DNA of 64,000 bases from Limnohabitans sp. 103DPR2 (GCF_001412575.1 NZ_CP011834.1:2170001-2234000); one strand, 5' to 3'; counted from the first letter of the stretch, positions 34,642-44,962 are shown. Notes: generated by a model not told the origin, from the sequence alone. Translations and numbers: made by a program.

Positions 34642-35208
34642 TCATTTCACGCGAGCACGTATTTCAGGCAAAGCCTTTTGCATGTAGTAAATCATGGACC
34701 AGATGGTCAGGATGGCTGCGGCCCAAATGAGCACCGTTCCCCACAAGTGGGTATCGATGACACCGAACAGTTGACCGTTGTACAGCAAAAAGGGAATGGC
34801 GACCATTTGAACAGTGGTCTTGAGCTTGCCCACAAAATGCACGGCAACGCTTTTGCTGGCACCAATTTGGGCCATCCATTCACGCAAGGCGGAAATGGCA
34901 ATTTCACGGCCAATGATGACCAGGGCCACCAACACGTGAGCACGGTGCAGATGAACCAACATCAACAAGGACGCACAGACCAAAAATTTGTCGGCCACCG
35001 GATCGAGGAACGCGCCAAAGGAAGACGTTTGATTGAGTTTGCGCGCCAAGTAGCCATCCAACCAGTCGGTGATGGCAAAAATCACAAACATGGTGGTGGC
35101 CAAGAAATTGCGCGATTCCAGCGGCAGGTCAGAATAAAACACTCCCACAATGAATGGAATCGCAACAATGCGTGTCCAGGTCATGAGCGTGGGAATGGTG
35201 AAAAACAT
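34642..35208 (-). CDS. pgsA: CDP-diacylglycerol-glycerol-3-phosphate 3-phosphatidyltransferase
   Basis: Makes phosphatidylglycerol phosphate in the inner membrane. 188 residues with about four to five helices and the CDP-alcohol phosphotransferase motif DWLDGYLARKL...G...DPVADK at about 55-82 (D-x2-DG-x2-AR-x8-G-x3-D-x3-D). The ATG at 35206-35208 (MFFTIPTLMTWTRI) is the family start; longer readings enter unconserved sequence. Downstream of uvrC, as in E. coli. Confidence 0.95.
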   Translation of the reverse strand: MFFTIPTLMTWTRIVAIPFIVGVFYSDLPLESRNFLATTMFVIFAITDWLDGYLARKLNQTSSFGAFLDPVADKFLVCASLLMLVHLHRAHVLVALVIIGREIAISALREWMAQIGASKSVAVHFVGKLKTTVQMVAIPFLLYNGQLFGVIDTHLWGTVLIWAAAILTIWSMIYYMQKALPEIRARVK

Positions 35209-35296
35209 GGCCCTTATTGTGGCATGCCTTGACGACTTTTCGCTGACACAGCCGTTCAAAGCACCCGAGAAAACGTCTACCGCCCGAGGGTTTTCG

Positions 35297-37243
35297 TCAA
35301 TGCAAAGCCTGGTAAATGGTTTCAGCCAATTCTCGGGAAATGCCATCCACCGACATTAAATCTTCAACACTGGCATCTTCGACGCCTCGCACCCCACCAA
35401 AGCGCTGAAGAAGTTTGGCCCGTTTTTTAGGACCAATGCCGCCAATTTCTTCTAATCGGCCACCGCCCACCCGGACCTTTGCACGTTGGGCGCGCATACC
35501 CGTAATGGCAAATCGGTGTGCTTCGTCTCGCACTTGGGCCACCAGCATCAAAGCAGCGGAATCTTTGCCCAAATAAACCTTGTCGCGGCCATCTGCAAAC
35601 ACCAACTCTTCCAGGCCGACTTTTCGGCCTTCGCCTTTTTCCACGCCCACAATCAGTGACAGGTCGAGTCCCAAACTCTCAAAGACCTCGCGTGCCATCG
35701 ACACTTGACCTTTACCGCCGTCAATCAAGACCACATCGGGCATGCGAATTTTGTTGTCCGCTTCGCCCGACTTCATCGCCTCAGCCACCTTGCCATAGCG
35801 GCGCATCAGCACCTGGCGCATCGCAGCGTAATCATCGCCCGGCGTGATGCCCTCGATTTTGTAACGACGGTATTCGCTGTTTTGCATCTTGTGATTTTGA
35901 AACACCACACAAGAGGCTTGGGTGGCTTCACCCGAGGTGTGGGAGATGTCGAAGCACTCCATTCGCAAGGCATCGATGTCATCGGGCGCCAAGTCCAAGG
36001 CTTCGACCAACGCACGCGTGCGCGCTTGTTGCGAGCCCTCTTCTGCCAACAATCTGGCCAGTTGAATCGCCGCATTTTTTTCGGCCATTTCCAGCCAAGC
36101 ACGTCGCTGCTCCCGCGGGTTGTGAACCGCCGTCACTTTGATGCCCGTCTGGGATGAAATGGCCTCTATCACTTTGGCGTCAATTTTTTCGCTGGTGATG
36201 AGTGCGGGGGGTACAGGAATTTGAAGGTAATGCTGCGCAATGAACGCTTCCAGCACTTTGACTTCCAAGCTGGGCAAGGCGGCTGCCTCATCATCTTCGA
36301 GTGCAGTGCCGCCAATGGCATGTCCATCTTCAACATGCGATGGAAAATAGGGCCGATCGCCCAAATGCCGCCCCCCACGCACCATGGCCAAATTGACACA
36401 GGCACGTCCGCCCTGCACTTTGACGGCCAAGATGTCGACATCGGTGTCGGTCACTGTGTCCACTGATTGTTGATGCAACACACGCGACAACGCGGTCATC
36501 TGATTGCGCACCTCGGCTGCCAATTCAAATTCCAGTTTGTCGGAATGCGCCATCATGCGGGCTTCCATCGCCTTCAAAACCGATTGCGTTTCGCCGCGTA
36601 AAAAAGCCTCTGCATGCGCTACGTCATCGGCATATTGCTCAACGGAAATCACACCAACGCACGGGCCAGAGCAGCGTTTGATTTGATACAGCAAACAAGG
36701 TCGGGTGCGGTTGGCAAAGACAGTGTCTTCGCAGGTTCTTAGCCTGAAGACTTTTTGCAAGAGCTGGATGGTTTCTTTGACAGCCCAGGCACTGGGATAG
36801 GGTCCAAAGTAGCGGTGCTTTTTCTCAACCCCACCACGGTAATAGGCAATGCGTGAATAGGCGTCTGGCTTGACGCCCTCATCCGACTTGTTGCTGCGAA
36901 CGCTGCCGGTTCCAGAAACTTTGAGGTAAGGGTAACTTTTGTCATCCCTGAACAAAATATTGAACTTGGGACTGAGCGTTTTGATCAGGTTGTTTTCAAG
37001 CAGCAAGGCCTCTGCTTCTGAACGCACCACGGTGGTTTGCATGCGCCGAATCTTGCTCACCATGTGACCAATGCGTGTGCCGCCGTGGTCTTTTTGGAAA
37101 TAGCTGCTGACGCGCTTCTTCAAATTGCGTGCTTTGCCCACGTACAGCACTTGGTCTTCGGCATCGAAATAGCGATAGACCCCCGGCAAACTGGGGAGTG
37201 CAGCCACTTCGGCCAACAAAGATTCTGGGTGAACGCTCGACAT
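35297..37243 (-). CDS. uvrC: UvrABC excision nuclease subunit C
   Basis: Makes both incisions in nucleotide excision repair. 648 residues. The order is a GIY-YIG nuclease (about 14-100, [31 protein letters not shown]), a Cys-bearing stretch ([15 protein letters not shown]), UVR motif (about 205-240), and the RNase H-like nuclease ([30 protein letters not shown]). It ends in two helix-hairpin-helix motifs ([18 protein letters not shown]). It heads uvrC-pgsA-DMT-ttuC and is divergent from earP. Confidence 0.97.
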   Translation of the reverse strand: MSSVHPESLLAEVAALPSLPGVYRYFDAEDQVLYVGKARNLKKRVSSYFQKDHGGTRIGHMVSKIRRMQTTVVRSEAEALLLENNLIKTLSPKFNILFRDDKSYPYLKVSGTGSVRSNKSDEGVKPDAYSRIAYYRGGVEKKHRYFGPYPSAWAVKETIQLLQKVFRLRTCEDTVFANRTRPCLLYQIKRCSGPCVGVISVEQYADDVAHAEAFLRGETQSVLKAMEARMMAHSDKLEFELAAEVRNQMTALSRVLHQQSVDTVTDTDVDILAVKVQGGRACVNLAMVRGGRHLGDRPYFPSHVEDGHAIGGTALEDDEAAALPSLEVKVLEAFIAQHYLQIPVPPALITSEKIDAKVIEAISSQTGIKVTAVHNPREQRRAWLEMAEKNAAIQLARLLAEEGSQQARTRALVEALDLAPDDIDALRMECFDISHTSGEATQASCVVFQNHKMQNSEYRRYKIEGITPGDDYAAMRQVLMRRYGKVAEAMKSGEADNKIRMPDVVLIDGGKGQVSMAREVFESLGLDLSLIVGVEKGEGRKVGLEELVFADGRDKVYLGKDSAALMLVAQVRDEAHRFAITGMRAQRAKVRVGGGRLEEIGGIGPKKRAKLLQRFGGVRGVEDASVEDLMSVDGISRELAETIYQALH

Positions 37244-37282
37244 GCTCGCTATTGTGTCTTGAAGCGCGCGACAATATCACGC

Positions 37283-38362
37283 ATGCTTTGGGACATATTT
37301 TGCCGCGTCATCGACAACCATGGAGATTTGGGGGTCAGTTGGCGCCTGAGCGTCGATCTGGCGTCGCGCGGGCATCAAATTCGACTGTGGGTAGATGACG
37401 CCAGCGCCCTCACCTGGATGGCGCCCGAAGCCAACTTGAATGCCGAGGGCTGGGGGCAACTGGCATCTGAAAAGGGGCAGATTGAAGTTCGACCTTGGTC
37501 AAGCCCCTTGAACGACAAATCCCTTGCGTCCCAGATTTGGATAGAAGCCTTTGGATGCGATCTGCCCGAGCACTTTGTCGATTGGGCCTCCAGTCAGTTG
37601 AAAGTCATGCCCGAAGCCCAAGCGCCTGTTTGGCTGAACCTGGAGTATCTGAGTGCCGAATCCTATGTCGAGAGAAGCCATAAACTGCCCTCGCCTGTGA
37701 TGAGCGGTCCGCTCAAAGGACGAACCAAGTGGTTCTTCTATCCAGGGTTCACTGAGAAAACAGGCGGCCTGCTTCGGGAACCCCATGTCGCAAACCGCCT
37801 CCCCGCTCAAGCGCCCGCTGCGCCGTTGGTCCCACAAAAAACTTTTCTGTTTTGCTACGAGCCCGATGCGCTCCATGAAGCCATTGACCAACTCGTGGGC
37901 CACTCTCCCGCCAACGTTTGGCATGTTGCACACGGCAGAGGCGCTCTTGCGTTTGAAAATGCGTTAACGAAGTTGCCTCCTTACAAAAGGCCCCAATTTC
38001 AAATCCTCCCACCCATACCGCAACCAAGCTTTGATGTGCAATTGGCACAAAGTGATCTGAATTTCGTTCGCGGTGAAGACTCCTTGGTCAGGGCCATCTG
38101 GGCCGGTCAAGCTTTCATTTGGCACATTTACCCCCAAGAGGACGGCGCACACGGCCCCAAGCTACGGGCTTTCTTGGACTGGCTGGAGGCGCCTGCTAGT
38201 TTGCGTTCATACCATCTGCGCTGGAATGACCTCACGCAAGACCCCCTGCCCCCCATCGACTTGCCCCTCTGGCAAGCCTGCGTCCTGTCTGCACGCACTC
38301 GATTGATGGCCCAAATGGACCTGGTCAGCCAAATTCTTCAATTTGTGGCCGAAAAGCGCTAA
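37283..38362 (+). CDS. earP: Protein-arginine rhamnosyltransferase EarP (EF-P maturation)
   Basis: Transfers rhamnose from dTDP-rhamnose to Arg32 of EF-P. 359 residues. The N terminus has FCRVIDNHGDLGVSWRLSVDLASRGHQIRLWVDD, the EarP hallmark with its catalytic Asp, and the C-terminal half carries DLNFVRGEDSLVRAIWAGQAFIWHIYPQEDGAH. The true start is the ATG at 37283; the open frame extends upstream into uvrC but is not conserved there. The substrate gene efp is next, 113 bp on, and has Arg at 32. Confidence 0.95.
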   Translation: MLWDIFCRVIDNHGDLGVSWRLSVDLASRGHQIRLWVDDASALTWMAPEANLNAEGWGQLASEKGQIEVRPWSSPLNDKSLASQIWIEAFGCDLPEHFVDWASSQLKVMPEAQAPVWLNLEYLSAESYVERSHKLPSPVMSGPLKGRTKWFFYPGFTEKTGGLLREPHVANRLPAQAPAAPLVPQKTFLFCYEPDALHEAIDQLVGHSPANVWHVAHGRGALAFENALTKLPPYKRPQFQILPPIPQPSFDVQLAQSDLNFVRGEDSLVRAIWAGQAFIWHIYPQEDGAHGPKLRAFLDWLEAPASLRSYHLRWNDLTQDPLPPIDLPLWQACVLSARTRLMAQMDLVSQILQFVAEKR

Positions 38363-38475
38363 AATCTTGGGCTTTGGGCAAAGTTTCAGCCTTTGCCCTT
38401 AAACAAATTACAAATCTTTTTTAGCAACTTACTCAAAGCAACTCAACGCCTGACAAAGGCACCACTGGACACCTT

Positions 38476-39030
38476 ATGAAAATCGCTCAAGAAATCCGCG
38501 TTGGCAACGTGATCATGCAAGGCAAAGATCCCATGATCGTCTTGCGCACTGAATACAGCCGTGGCGGCCGTGGTGCAGCCACCGTCCGTATGAAACTCAA
38601 AGCTTTGTTGAGCAACATGGGTTCTGAAGTGGTCTTCAAAGCCGATGACAAAATGGACCAAGTCATCTTGGACCAAAAAGAATGCACCTACTCTTATTTC
38701 GCCGACCCCATGTATGTTTTCATGGACAGCGAATACAACCAATACGAAGTTGAATCCGAAAACATGGGCGATGCCATGAACTACCTCGAAGACGGCATGG
38801 CTGTTGAAGTGGTGTTCTATGATGGCAAGGCCATCTCTGTTGAGTTGCCTACCAGCGTAGAGCGTGAAATCACTTGGACAGAGCCCGCCGTCAAAGGCGA
38901 CACATCCGGCAAAGTGCTCAAGCCCGCCAAAATTGCAACAGGCTTTGAAGTACCTGTGCCTCTGTTTGTGAACCAAGGCGACAAAATTGAAATTGACACA
39001 CGCACTGGCGAATACCGCAAGCGCGTCTAA
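38476..39030 (+). CDS. efp: Elongation factor P (Arg32 type)
   Basis: Relieves ribosome stalling at polyproline stretches. 184 residues in three beta-barrel domains. The tip loop reads SRGGRGAA with Arg at position 32, the residue rhamnosylated by EarP, rather than the Lys34-type loop. The C terminus [13 protein letters not shown] is canonical. A strong terminator follows. Confidence 0.97.
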   Translation: MKIAQEIRVGNVIMQGKDPMIVLRTEYSRGGRGAATVRMKLKALLSNMGSEVVFKADDKMDQVILDQKECTYSYFADPMYVFMDSEYNQYEVESENMGDAMNYLEDGMAVEVVFYDGKAISVELPTSVEREITWTEPAVKGDTSGKVLKPAKIATGFEVPVPLFVNQGDKIEIDTRTGEYRKRV

Positions 39031-39067
39031 TGCAAAGGCTGTGACGAAAGTCCAGTTTTGCCCCATC

Positions 39068-39092
39068 AAGACCTCTTCGGAGGTCTTTTTTT
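39068..39092 (+). terminator. Rho-independent terminator after efp
   Basis: AAGACCTC-TTCG-GAGGTCTT with a T-run: an 8-bp stem closed by a stable UUCG tetraloop, 37 bases after the efp stop. Confidence 0.93.
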
Positions 39093-39128
39093 GCTTGAAA
39101 TTCAGCATGCATGCTTCACAATGGTGTC

Positions 39129-39953
39129 ATGCAATCAACCCAAGACCTGAACGAATCCAAAGAAGTGGCCGATGCTTACCGCTTGGCATTCAATGACCCC
39201 GAGTTCTTAAGACGCCCTGAAACTCGCGGCATCCGTTTTCAGCTTGAATTGCTCAAGCCAGAACTGATTCAAACCGAGGAAGGCATACACAACACGGTGG
39301 TGGTCTTCGGCAGTGCGCGCTTCAAAAGCCTAGAGGAGGCGCAGCGGCGTTACCAAGAAGTGATGCAGTTGCCTACATCCGCCCCCAACACAGAGTTGTT
39401 GGCACTGGCACTGCGTGATTTAGAAAATGCCAGCTATTACGAAGCGGCCAGAAAGTTTGCGCACTTGGTGTCTCAAGCTTGCGCCTCTCACCCCAAAAAA
39501 GACCGTTTAACCATTTGCACGGGGGGTGGCCCCGGCATCATGGAGGCCGCCAACCGAGGCGCCATGGAAGCCGGCGCCCCGTCGGTCGCTATGAACATTT
39601 CACTGCCCCACGAGCAGGCACCCAACCCCTATGTCACACCCGGCTTGAGCTTTCAGTTTCACTACTTTGCTTTGCGCAAAATGCATTTTGCAATGCGTGC
39701 CAAAGCACTGATTTCATTTCCAGGCGGCTTCGGCACATTGGACGAATTGTTTGAAATCCTCACCTTGGTTCAAACACGCAAAGTCCAAGCGACGCCCGTT
39801 TTGCTTTATGGCTCGGATTTTTGGAAACGCTTGATTGACTTCGACTGGCTGGTCTCGTCGGGCACCATCGCCAAAGAAGATTTGGCGTGCTTCAAATATG
39901 TTGATTCGCCAGAAGAAGCTTGCGAAGAAATTAAAAAGCTGCTGCCCTGTTAA
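39129..39953 (+). CDS. LOG-family protein (nucleotide 5'-monophosphate phosphoribohydrolase-like)
   Basis: A 274-residue Rossmann-fold protein. It contains the LOG signature (CTGGGPGIMEAANRGAMEAG and FPGGFGTLDELFEILTLVQTRK, i.e. PGGxGTxxE) typical of enzymes releasing bases from nucleotides, formerly called lysine decarboxylases. It is longer at the N terminus than plant LOG; this is the large bacterial TIGR00730 type. The start could be the ATG at 39111 (six residues longer). Its last 4 bp overlap the convergent MFS gene. Confidence 0.85.
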   Translation: MQSTQDLNESKEVADAYRLAFNDPEFLRRPETRGIRFQLELLKPELIQTEEGIHNTVVVFGSARFKSLEEAQRRYQEVMQLPTSAPNTELLALALRDLENASYYEAARKFAHLVSQACASHPKKDRLTICTGGGPGIMEAANRGAMEAGAPSVAMNISLPHEQAPNPYVTPGLSFQFHYFALRKMHFAMRAKALISFPGGFGTLDELFEILTLVQTRKVQATPVLLYGSDFWKRLIDFDWLVSSGTIAKEDLACFKYVDSPEEACEEIKKLLPC

Positions 39954-41131
39954 CTTGGGTGACTTGCGTGCTTTGGCCTGAGCCGCCAGGCCTGAGGTGT
40001 GCCACTGGCAACGCAGGTCCCCACCACCCAAAACACCACAGAGACGCCCGCCACTGCCCCTGCTGCGCCAAAAATCAAAGGCATGATCACGCTGGACGCA
40101 TTGACCGTCATGATGCGCAAGCCAAGCGCTTCGCCCTGCCGGTGATCCGGCGTGATTTGGTGCAAGGTGCTCATGATCATGGGCTGCACCACCCCCAAAA
40201 CCACACCCAAACAAACGGAACAAATGCCCATGGCCAAGGCTGAATCAAACAAGGGATAGACGGCAAAGATCAAACTGGCACAAACCATCGCACCGGTCAG
40301 CAACCGATACTCTTGCAAACGCCTCGCAATCCATGGCAGCACGACCCGAATCATGGCTGAGGCCACCGCAAAAGATCCCAAGATGGTTCCCACCACTGAC
40401 GCACTCAAGCCGCGTTCGTGGCCCAGAACGGGCACCACAAAAGTGTGCACATCCCAGCAAGAAGACAATAACCAATTGACCAACAACAAACGACGCATGA
40501 GGGGCTCGTGCAGCAAGTCCCACACACGGTTGTTGGCATGCTCTGGGAGCACAGGCTCAACGGGTTTCTCTTGAACTTTGCGGATCCAAAACCATGCCAC
40601 CAACGGCATGATGGACAACATGACAAAAGCCGCTCTAAAACCACTTGCATCTGCAGGCGTCGCACCAGCATGGTCAATCAGCAAGCCCGCAAAAAAGGGG
40701 CCCATGAAGTTGGAGATGGCAGGCCCAATGGCCAACCAGCTGAAGGTCTCTTTGAGTTGATTGGCGTCACTGGCCATGCGCCCCACATGTCTTTGCAGTG
40801 CAATAACGGTAATGCCTGTGGCACCACCAGTTGTCAAGGCTCCAAAGCAAAGCACAGGGAAAATGGGCCACACAATGGCCAAGCCCGCACCTACACATGC
40901 CACCACGACACTGAAGCGTACGGGCTTTTTCAAGCCATGGCGGTCTGTGAAGCGGCCTGCGGGAATGGCCATGAACACTTGCGTCAATGAAAACAAGGCC
41001 AGCAACACACCGACCGCCATGGCACTGTAGCCTTGTTGCAATGCCAACAGGGGCGTGGCCATTCGCATGCCCGTCATGCAGGCATGCAAAAAAATTTGGC
41101 CGCTGATCAGTCTGGCAAGTTCTCGCTTCAC
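39950..41131 (-). CDS. Major facilitator superfamily transporter
   Basis: A 393-residue permease with 12 predicted helices. The loop 2-3 motif reads PAGRFTDRHGLKKPVR, matching MFS motif A (GxxxDRxGRR-type), and the two six-helix halves are separated by a cytoplasmic loop near residue 185-205 (RKVQEKPVEPVLPEHANN). No substrate-specific feature was recognised; a drug or metabolite exporter is likely. It overlaps rmuC by 4 bp. Confidence 0.88.
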   Translation of the reverse strand: MKRELARLISGQIFLHACMTGMRMATPLLALQQGYSAMAVGVLLALFSLTQVFMAIPAGRFTDRHGLKKPVRFSVVVACVGAGLAIVWPIFPVLCFGALTTGGATGITVIALQRHVGRMASDANQLKETFSWLAIGPAISNFMGPFFAGLLIDHAGATPADASGFRAAFVMLSIMPLVAWFWIRKVQEKPVEPVLPEHANNRVWDLLHEPLMRRLLLVNWLLSSCWDVHTFVVPVLGHERGLSASVVGTILGSFAVASAMIRVVLPWIARRLQEYRLLTGAMVCASLIFAVYPLFDSALAMGICSVCLGVVLGVVQPMIMSTLHQITPDHRQGEALGLRIMTVNASSVIMPLIFGAAGAVAGVSVVFWVVGTCVASGTPQAWRLRPKHASHPS

Positions 41132-42498
41132 AGAGACTCGCCATCACTTTCTTCTGCCGCCTGAGACAACAAGCCAGGCACCTGCCCCTCCGGCATGGCT
41201 TCCACTTGCCTCAGTGCTCTGTGCATCACATTGCTACGCGTTTGCGCTTTGTCTAAGGTGTTGAGCACCGTTTGGGTCTGCTCTTTGACTTTGGCCAGCA
41301 CATCGCCAAATTTCCCAAACTCTGTTTTGACGGCACCCAGCACTTGCCAGACTTCGCTGGAGCGTTTTTCCAAAGCCAGTGTGCGAAAACCCATCTGCAA
41401 GGAGTTGAGCATGGCCATCAAGGTGGTGGGGCCAGCCAGCGTCACGCGGTAATCGCGCTGCAAAGACTCAATCAAGCCAGGTCGACGCAGAACTTCTGCA
41501 TACAAACCTTCAGTGGGTAAAAACAAGATGGCAAAGTCGGTGGTGAACGGGGGTTCGATGTACTTTTCGGTGATCGATTTGGCTTCCAAGCGAACCCGGG
41601 CTTCTAGTGCTTTGCTGCACAACTCCGCCTGAATGGCATCGGCGCGAGATTGTGCGTCGAGCAAGCGTTCGTAGTCTTCGTTTGGAAACTTGGCATCGAT
41701 GGGCAACCAGACTGGCTGGCCATCCTCAGACTTGCCTGGTAAGCGAATGGCAAAGTCGACCCGATTTTTACTGCCAGGTCGGGTCGCACATTGCGCTGAA
41801 TACTGATCAGGCGCCATCACCTGTTCTAGCAAGGATGCCAACTGCGCTTCACCAAACATGCCCCGAGTTTTAACGTTGGTCAGCAAATGCTTCAGATCGC
41901 CAACACCTTGCGCCAAGGTGTTCATCTCGCCTAAACCTTTGTGCACCTGCTCCAAGCGATCCGCCACCTGCTTGAAGCTTTCACCCAAGCGAGCTTGCAA
42001 AGTGGTTTGCAATTTTTCATCCACAGTTTGGCGCATTTCATCCAACTTGGCCGTGTTGCTTTGTTGGAGTTGCGCCAATTGTGTTTCCAAGGTGCCACGC
42101 ATTTCCGTCAAGCGCCTTGCATTGGCTTCTGAAAGTTGCTGCACTTGCAAAGTGAGCGTGTCCGACAGCGTTTTTTGCAACAAGGACAACTGCTGCGCAA
42201 AAGCATCCATTTGGCTGTTTTGCGTCCGGGTGGCTTCAGCACTTTGCTGAACCAAACTTTGCTGGAAAGTACCTAGCGTTTGAATCAGTTCTTGACGACC
42301 ACCCCTTGCAGACTCTGAAATGGCATTGCGCAATTCACGCTCAAGGCGTTCGTTGGCTGCATTGAACGCGGCAGTCAGTTGCGCAAGCTCTTGCTTGTCA
42401 TGGGCTTGCAACTTCAGTTGGCGCCAAATCAAGAAAACGCCCGCCAGCACAGCCAGCAAGACAGCACACAACACAGCCATGAACAATGAGAATTCCAT
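41128..42498 (-). CDS. rmuC: DNA recombination protein RmuC
   Basis: A 456-residue RmuC-family protein. It has an N-terminal membrane helix (about 4-24, LFMAVLCAVLLAVLAGVFLIW), a long coiled coil (about 30-195) rich in Gln and Leu, and a nuclease-like C-terminal domain (VKTRGMFGEAQLASLLEQ, VDFAIRLPG, WLPIDAKFPNEDYERLL). RmuC limits inversion at short repeats in E. coli. It lies 5 bp behind the dehydrogenase gene. Confidence 0.93.
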   Translation of the reverse strand: MEFSLFMAVLCAVLLAVLAGVFLIWRQLKLQAHDKQELAQLTAAFNAANERLERELRNAISESARGGRQELIQTLGTFQQSLVQQSAEATRTQNSQMDAFAQQLSLLQKTLSDTLTLQVQQLSEANARRLTEMRGTLETQLAQLQQSNTAKLDEMRQTVDEKLQTTLQARLGESFKQVADRLEQVHKGLGEMNTLAQGVGDLKHLLTNVKTRGMFGEAQLASLLEQVMAPDQYSAQCATRPGSKNRVDFAIRLPGKSEDGQPVWLPIDAKFPNEDYERLLDAQSRADAIQAELCSKALEARVRLEAKSITEKYIEPPFTTDFAILFLPTEGLYAEVLRRPGLIESLQRDYRVTLAGPTTLMAMLNSLQMGFRTLALEKRSSEVWQVLGAVKTEFGKFGDVLAKVKEQTQTVLNTLDKAQTRSNVMHRALRQVEAMPEGQVPGLLSQAAEESDGESL

Positions 42499-42503
42499 GG
42501 AAG

Positions 42504-43487
42504 TTAGCTTGCGCTAGCAACTTGATTGAGCGGTGTCAAAGCATGCCCCTTGGTGAAATACGACACCAAGTTGTCTGCCGCCAATTGCGCCATGGCCAGA
42601 CGCGTTTTGGTGGTGGCACTGGCAATGTGCGGCGTGAGAACCACATTGGGTACTTTGAGCAAATCGGGATGAACTGTGGGCTCACCCTCAAACACATCCA
42701 AGCCGGCGGCCGCAATTTGACGCGCAGCCAATGCCTTGGCCAATGCCGCATCGTCCACGATGCCGCCCCTGGCAATGTTGACCAAAGTCGCGGTGGGTTT
42801 CATCAAAGCCAATTCGGCGGCACCGATGGTGTGATGTGACGCCGCACTGTAAGGTACCACCAACATCACATGGTCAGCAGTTTTGAGCAAGGCCTCTTTC
42901 GACACATAGGTGGCTTCGCATTCAGCTTCTAATTGCGGCGACAACTGGGTGCGGTTGTGATAAATGACTTTCATGCCAAAGCCCAAAGCACCACGGCGCG
43001 CGATACCTTGGCCAATGCGCCCCATGCCAATGATGCCCAAGGTGCTGCCATGAACTTCAGCGCCGGCAAACATGTCATAACTCCATTTTTGCCAATGACC
43101 AGCACGCAAATAGTGCTCGCTCTCTGTCACTCGGCGGGCTGTTGCCATCAGCAACGCAAAACCAAAGTCAGCGGTTGTTTCTGTCAATACATCAGGCGTG
43201 TTACTGGCCAAGACACCAGAAGCCGTCATAGCCGGCACATCAAAGTTATTAAAACCCACAGCCATATTGGCAACGATTTTCAATTGAGGATTGACTTTCA
43301 GGACGGCGCCATCAATTCGTTCGCTGCCAGTGGTAAGTGCGCCAACTTTGCCTTGTAAACGCATTGAGAGTTCAGAAGGACTTAACACTTCATCAGCTTG
43401 ATTACTTTCAACTTCAAAGTGCTGCGACAAATACGCCAATGTCTCTGGGAATATGGCACGAGCGACCAAGATAGCGGGTTTTTTCAT
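42504..43487 (-). CDS. ghrB: D-2-hydroxyacid dehydrogenase (glyoxylate/hydroxypyruvate reductase-like)
   Basis: A 327-residue NAD(P)-dependent reductase. The Rossmann motif is GIIGMGRIGQGIARRG, the catalytic arginine is in VNIARGGIVDD, the glutamate in FEGEP and the histidine in LTPHIASAT. The DVLTETTADFGFALLMATARRV stretch is characteristic of GhrB/glyoxylate reductases. The ATG at 43485-43487 overlaps the transporter stop (ATGA). Confidence 0.9.
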   Translation of the reverse strand: MKKPAILVARAIFPETLAYLSQHFEVESNQADEVLSPSELSMRLQGKVGALTTGSERIDGAVLKVNPQLKIVANMAVGFNNFDVPAMTASGVLASNTPDVLTETTADFGFALLMATARRVTESEHYLRAGHWQKWSYDMFAGAEVHGSTLGIIGMGRIGQGIARRGALGFGMKVIYHNRTQLSPQLEAECEATYVSKEALLKTADHVMLVVPYSAASHHTIGAAELALMKPTATLVNIARGGIVDDAALAKALAARQIAAAGLDVFEGEPTVHPDLLKVPNVVLTPHIASATTKTRLAMAQLAADNLVSYFTKGHALTPLNQVASAS

Positions 43488-44908
43488 TGACGGAACCAAA
43501 TAAAAGTCATAACGACAAACAAGGGAATCAGCACACACAGAGACCAAGCCATGTAGCCAAAGAAGCTGGGCATTTTGATGCCGCGATCCTCAGCAATAGC
43601 CTTGACCATGAGGTTGGGTGCGTTACCAATGTAGCTGTTGGCCCCCATGAACACAGCACCTGCAGAAATTGCCGCCAAAGTGCTGGACATGGTGGTCATC
43701 AATTCTTGTGCATTGCCACCGGCTGTGTTGAAAAAAACCAAGTAAGTTGGAGCGTTGTCTAAAAATGAACTCAACAAACCAGTGATCCAAAAATACATCA
43801 TCACATCAGGTGAACCGTTTGGTTGGGTAACGGCCGCAACCACAGGACCAAACGGACCGCTGACACCGGCTTTCAACATCGCAATGACAGGAATGATGGT
43901 GAGAAAAATACCTGCAAACAATTTCGCAACTTCTTGAATTGGCCCCCAACTAAATTGGTTATCAGAATGAACTTGGGAAGGTGTTAGTTTTAGAGACAAG
44001 AAGATGATCAAAACCAAACCAAGATCGCGAACAATACTTTGCAATGCCACTTCAGCACCCACAATGGTAAAAACCACAGGAGATTTCCAAAGTCCACTCA
44101 TCAGCACTAAGCAGACAACACCACCTAACAATACAAAATTAACCTTTCCATCAAATCCGATTTGACGCGAGTCGGGTGTTGGATCGACAGGTAGCAATTC
44201 TTCTCGCCTGTGATAAAACCAGGAATCGAGCAGGTAGAAAATTAACAACAAAGAACCTACCAAGAAAAGCGTTTCTGGAAGCAGTGTTTTAACTGTCCAG
44301 AAAAAATCAACACCCTTTAAAAACCCCAAGAACAGGGGGGGGTCACCCAAGGGCGTTAATGAACCACCTGCGTTGGCCACAATGAAAATGAAAAAAACGA
44401 CCACGTGCGCAACATGCTTTCGATTGTCATTGGCACGTATAAGTGGCCTGATCATCAACATGGATGCCCCTGTTGTACCCATGAAACTGGACAAAACTGC
44501 ACCAATGCCCAGGATACTGGTATTCAGTCCAGGGCTGCCATGTAAATTTCCACGAATGAAAATTCCACCTGATACTGTGAACAAGGCAGTTAACAAAATA
44601 ATGAATGGAATGTATTCCGCCAACAGGGCGTGAATCATGTTAGCACCAGCAAGTTCGACGCCATAAAGCAATGCAAATGGCACCAAAAAAGCCAAAGACC
44701 ACGCCACAGTCACCTTACCAAAATGGTGATGCCAAAATTGTGGCGCCATCAACGGAAAAAGTGCAATTGACAACAAGATCCCAGCAAATGGAATTCCCCA
44801 AAGAGGACTCAGTTCAGCGCCATTCATCTCGGCAGCATTCGCAATGCCCGGCAGGATCAGCAAACTTCCCAACAAGCACATGAAGCGCATGTGTCTATTT
44901 AAATTCAT
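43484..44908 (-). CDS. NhaD/CitMHS-type ion transporter (putative sodium:proton antiporter)
   Basis: A 474-residue ion-transporter-superfamily protein. It has a cleavable-looking N-terminal segment ending GIANAAEMNG and about 12 transmembrane helices. Key stretches are MGTTGASMLMIRPLIRANDNRKHVAH, ANAGGSLTPLGDPPLFLGFLKGVDFFW, FLDNAPTYLVFFN and GANSYIGNAPNLMVKAIAEDRGIKMPSFF. These resemble the putative citrate/sodium antiporter group rather than a specific known carrier. The gene is distinctly AT-rich (23 G/C of 60 bases at 44101-44160) compared with its neighbour (33 of 60 at 42961-43020). Confidence 0.82.
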   Translation of the reverse strand: MNLNRHMRFMCLLGSLLILPGIANAAEMNGAELSPLWGIPFAGILLSIALFPLMAPQFWHHHFGKVTVAWSLAFLVPFALLYGVELAGANMIHALLAEYIPFIILLTALFTVSGGIFIRGNLHGSPGLNTSILGIGAVLSSFMGTTGASMLMIRPLIRANDNRKHVAHVVVFFIFIVANAGGSLTPLGDPPLFLGFLKGVDFFWTVKTLLPETLFLVGSLLLIFYLLDSWFYHRREELLPVDPTPDSRQIGFDGKVNFVLLGGVVCLVLMSGLWKSPVVFTIVGAEVALQSIVRDLGLVLIIFLSLKLTPSQVHSDNQFSWGPIQEVAKLFAGIFLTIIPVIAMLKAGVSGPFGPVVAAVTQPNGSPDVMMYFWITGLLSSFLDNAPTYLVFFNTAGGNAQELMTTMSSTLAAISAGAVFMGANSYIGNAPNLMVKAIAEDRGIKMPSFFGYMAWSLCVLIPLFVVMTFIWFRQ

Positions 44909-44962
44909 AAATCTTGCACCTAAAAATAAAACTTAGAGTTGTTTGTACTGAATAGCGTCGTA

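Noticed and set aside
37037..37282. Upstream extension of earP
   Set aside because: The extra 82 codons overlap uvrC and do not resemble EarP; the family start at 37283 is clear.
38376..38398. GGGCAAAG/CTTTGCCC hairpin between earP and efp
   Set aside because: The stem is good but no T-run follows; it may slow read-through but is not convincing as a terminator.
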